A stretch of 10,805 nucleotides of DNA from Hyphomonadaceae bacterium (lineage in GTDB: Bacteria; Pseudomonadota; Alphaproteobacteria; Caulobacterales; Aquidulcibacteraceae). The position numbers were made by a program, and so were the translations under genes. This document shows positions 8,764-10,805 of the stretch, in pieces; position 1 is the first letter of the stretch, and each line of letters starts with the position of its first letter. The DNA lies in the NCBI GenBank assembly GCA_016791325.1, contig JAEUMU010000062.1, forward strand, positions 1 through 10,805, read 5' to 3'. The notes below the pieces were generated by a model, which saw nothing but the letters and a program-made list of their open reading frames with translations, was not told the origin of the DNA and searched no databases.

Positions 8764-9450
8764 CTATTGCACCGCGTTGGAGATGGTGATGCGTTCATCG
8801 GAGCTGCGCTCGGCGTGCGTTGGTTCGCCGCTGCGATAGGCTTCGAACACCGTGCTGCGGCGGCCGCCGTCGCGCGGGTCTTCGTCGCGCGCGCGCAGCA
8901 GATCGCGTGGATCTTCGATCATGGCCGCCAGATTGGCTTGCGTGGCGCAGCCGAAGCTGGCCCAAGGCTGATTGTTGCTCTGGTGCGCCAAATCCTGGGT
9001 GTAGAGCGGCGCGCAAGCCGGCGCCTGCGCTTCGTAGCGCGCGAAGGAAATAATGATCGGCGCGCTGGCTGCGCCTGCGGCGTCGTAGTTCGAACTCGCC
9101 ACCGCCGCGTAGGAAACGCCTGCGTCCACCAGCAAAAGCCGCGCCTCGTTCGCCAGCAGCAGCGCCGCGTTGGTGTTGTCCGCCCCCACTGGCGCGCTCA
9201 GCACCAGCGCGCCGGAGCCGTAACGCAGATAACCGCTGGCGAAGCTGCGCAATTCCTGGCGCGCCTGCGGTGAAAGCGAGGTTTCACCCGCCGCCACCGG
9301 GATTTCCATGCGCGAGGAGGTCTGCTGAACCTCAATGCGGTGGCGATCCGCCGCCGTGGCGACCGGCGTTGGATCGTGCGCCGTGGGCATGCTGGCGCAT
9401 GCGCCGAGCGCGCTGAGGCTGAGAACAAGCAGGGGCAGGCGGGAGCTCAT
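8764..9450 (-). CDS. cpaD: Tad pilus outer-membrane lipoprotein CpaD
   Basis: CpaD is the lipoprotein thought to assist the CpaC secretin in the outer membrane of alphaproteobacterial Tad systems. The 228-residue protein opens with a lipoprotein signal peptide: Arg4, a Leu/Val-rich core and the lipobox LGAC, with lipidated Cys18. The mature part contains a periplasmic domain (about 37-145). The family signature follows: SFGCATQANLAAMIEDPRDL (165-184), then the charged tail motif GGRRSTVFEAYRSGEPT (195-211). The ATG at 9450 has a good Shine-Dalgarno (AGAGG, 7 nt away), and the gene lies 12 nt after cpaC and 9 nt before cpaE. The assignment to the CpaD family is firm; its exact molecular role in this organism is inferred from the family. 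Confidence 0.94.
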   Translation of the reverse strand: MSSRLPLLVLSLSALGACASMPTAHDPTPVATAADRHRIEVQQTSSRMEIPVAAGETSLSPQARQELRSFASGYLRYGSGALVLSAPVGADNTNAALLLANEARLLLVDAGVSYAAVASSNYDAAGAASAPIIISFARYEAQAPACAPLYTQDLAHQSNNQPWASFGCATQANLAAMIEDPRDLLRARDEDPRDGGRRSTVFEAYRSGEPTHAERSSDERITISNAVQ

Positions 9451-9457
9451 GTGTGCG

Positions 9458-9462
9458 CCTCT
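9458..9462 (-). promoter_or_regulatory. cpaD ribosome-binding site
   Basis: AGAGG on the minus strand ends 7 nt before the cpaD ATG, directly after the cpaC TAA (9465-9463). It is the clearest Shine-Dalgarno in the pilus operon and supports independent initiation of cpaD even though the upstream cpaC frame is interrupted. Confidence 0.6.
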
Positions 9463-10761
9463 TTAATCAATCACGTGGCCATGCGGCCCTTGCAGATGCG
9501 CTTCGCCTGGCTGGGCGCTCGCTTGCGACGGCCGATAGATGTGGTTGAGCCGGCCCGTGAGCAGGCTTTCGCCTTCGCTGGGGTTCATGAAGCCGTCCGC
9601 CGGTGTGCGCAGGCGGTCGTTGCTCGTCGGCCGCACCAGATACGGCGTGACGATGATGACCAGCTCGGTCTCGTTGTTGATGAAATCGCGTGAGCGGAAC
9701 AGCGAGCCGATCACGGGCGCGTTCATCGCGCCCGGCACGCCTTCGACGGCATGGCGCGAGCGCTCTTGGATCAGGCCCGCCAGCACCATCGAGCCGCCAG
9801 AGGGCATTTCCAGGGTCGTCTCCGCGCGGCGAACTTGCAGCGCGGGAATGGTGATGCCGCGGATCACGGTGGTCGTGCCGTCGGCATTGCGCACAGGCAC
9901 GTCGCCGGTGGAAATTGCGCCCTCGCTGGTCAGTTCGCTAACTTCGGTGGCGACCTTCAGCGAAATCCGCCCGCCTGAAAGCACGACTGGCGTGAACGCC
10001 AACCCCACGCCGAACGGCTTGAACTCAACCGTGATCTGCCCATCGTCGCTATTGACCGGCACCGGAAATTCGCCGCCCGCCAGGAAGCGCGCCGCTTCGC
10101 CGGAAATGGCGGTGAGGTTCGGCTCGGCCAGCACGCGCAGAAGGCCCGCGCGCTCAAACGCTTCGATCGCGCCATCCATGCGCCGGTCGGTGCGCGCTGT
10201 GGCGGGGCCGAACGTTTCTTGGCCGGTGGTGGGATCGAACTGATAGCCCTGCACGCCGGCCGTTGCCGTGCCTTGCATGGGGTCGAGGATGTTCGAGCTC
10301 GGATAGGTGAGACCGTTTGGTTGCAGCACGCTGCGCGCCACCCCGCCCGAAGCGGCCAGACCGCCCAGAGCTTGGCCATTAATGGAGAAGCCGTTCTGAA
10401 TCGCCGCGCTGACGAACGCATCATTCGGCAGCAGCTGGTTCAGCATCTCCTCGTAATTGAGATTGATGCCCAGTTGGCGCACCAGCGTGCGGCTCATTTC
10501 CACAATGCGCACGCGCACGAGCACCTGCTCGCTGCCTTGCACCTGGATCAAGTTCACCACACGATCGTCCGCGGCGCTTGCCGCGCCGCCGCTGGAGGTC
10601 GCGCCTGTGCGGGCGATGAAGCGTTGCGCCAATTGCTGGGCGCGGTCGGCGTCGGCGGCGTTTGCGGCGCTTCCCGAAAGCACGATCGAGCCGTTCACCG
10701 CCTCAGCGGTGATTTTCGAGCCGCCCCCAGAACGGCCCAGCAGAAAGTTTAGCCGCGCCAC
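9463..10761 (-). CDS. cpaC: Tad pilus outer-membrane secretin CpaC (RcpA), body of the gene; N-terminus cut off by an in-frame stop
   Basis: CpaC is the secretin forming the outer-membrane channel through which the Tad pilus passes. The readable part, from the first in-frame GTG after the stop (10761), is 432 residues. It contains a BON-like domain (EAVNGSIVLSGSAANAADA, about 20-38), the start of the secretin module (VLVRVRIVEMSRTLVRQLGI, about 80-99) and the secretin domain proper. Landmarks of that domain are PNLTAISGEAARFLAGGEFP, GVGLAFTPVVLSGGRISLKV, RRAETTLEMPSGGSMVLAGL and NNETELVIIVTPYLVRP. A Tad-type tail (DGFMNPSEGESLLTGRLNHI) closes the protein. GTG 10761 is not the natural start: the codons before it continue the domain, and the readable protein has no signal peptide. 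The native N-terminus (signal peptide and pilus secretin N-domain) lies to the right of the window, beyond an in-frame TAA at 10782-10780. The body shows no further damage. Confidence 0.9.
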   Translation of the reverse strand: MARLNFLLGRSGGGSKITAEAVNGSIVLSGSAANAADADRAQQLAQRFIARTGATSSGGAASAADDRVVNLIQVQGSEQVLVRVRIVEMSRTLVRQLGINLNYEEMLNQLLPNDAFVSAAIQNGFSINGQALGGLAASGGVARSVLQPNGLTYPSSNILDPMQGTATAGVQGYQFDPTTGQETFGPATARTDRRMDGAIEAFERAGLLRVLAEPNLTAISGEAARFLAGGEFPVPVNSDDGQITVEFKPFGVGLAFTPVVLSGGRISLKVATEVSELTSEGAISTGDVPVRNADGTTTVIRGITIPALQVRRAETTLEMPSGGSMVLAGLIQERSRHAVEGVPGAMNAPVIGSLFRSRDFINNETELVIIVTPYLVRPTSNDRLRTPADGFMNPSEGESLLTGRLNHIYRPSQASAQPGEAHLQGPHGHVID

Positions 10762-10779
10762 GTCCCGCGCAACGCGGAT

Positions 10780-10805
10780 TTACACGTTTGCGATAGGGCG
10801 GCCCA
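10780..10805 (-). pseudogene. cpaC: Upstream cpaC fragment ending in a premature TAA
   Basis: Reading the minus strand in the cpaC frame gives GRPIANV, then TAA (10782-10780), then IRVARDVARLNFLL leading into the secretin body. A 'D..G..I..V.(I/V)RV.RD(V/L)..L' pattern is what I expect where the N-domain of CpaC-type secretins meets the BON-like domain, so the stop sits inside otherwise continuous homologous coding sequence. A single-base change from GAA, CAA or AAA would produce it. Neither of the other two minus-strand frames gives secretin-like sequence here, so a frameshift explains it less well. Only seven complete codons upstream of the stop are visible, which limits certainty. Confidence 0.65.

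Noticed and set aside
7411..9273. A 620-codon open frame on the plus strand opposite cpaE and cpaD.
   Set aside because: It is antisense to two well-recognised genes. Its product is Arg/His/Gln-rich with no domain, and long antisense frames are expected in GC-rich coding DNA.

Overview
This is a GC-rich chromosomal segment, most likely from an alphaproteobacterium of the Caulobacterales/Hyphomonadaceae type. That placement is inferred from the gene order cpaC-cpaD-cpaE-cpaF-tadB-tadC and from the CpaD and CpaE proteins, which are typical of that class. No rRNA or other taxonomic marker is present, so the placement is tentative. Coding is dense. The only gap above 200 bases is the divergent spacer at 778-1035.

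Layout. (1) Positions 1-777, minus strand: the N-terminal glutaminase half of GlmS, running off the left edge. (2) 778-1035: a divergent intergenic region that must hold the start signals of both glmS and glmM. (3) 1036-2403, plus strand: complete glmM. (4) 2468-3811, plus strand: a membrane-bound sensor histidine kinase with no receiver domain and no partner regulator in view. (5) 3808-10805, minus strand: a compact Tad/Flp (type IVc) pilus assembly operon, transcribed right to left: cpaC (secretin), cpaD (lipoprotein), cpaE/tadZ (MinD-like localisation ATPase), cpaF/tadA (assembly ATPase), tadB and tadC (inner-membrane platform). Gaps between these genes are 9-12 nt, except cpaF/tadB, which overlap by one base (TAATG). 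The kinase and tadC converge and their stop codons overlap.

How the genes work together. GlmS and GlmM catalyse the first two committed steps from fructose-6-phosphate to UDP-GlcNAc, which feeds peptidoglycan and LPS. Placing them head to head suggests joint control. The six pilus genes cover most of the Tad machine: outer-membrane pore, its lipoprotein partner, polar localisation factor, motor and platform. The pilin, prepilin peptidase and cpaB are not in the window; they would usually lie upstream of cpaC, beyond the right edge.

The most notable observation is an in-frame TAA at 10780-10782 inside cpaC. The reading frame on both sides of it looks like continuous secretin N-terminal sequence. 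As written, cpaC is therefore split by a nonsense codon, and the downstream piece has no signal peptide. This is either a real, probably recent, loss-of-function mutation or a sequence error. I saw no unknown defence, mobile or RNA system in the window.
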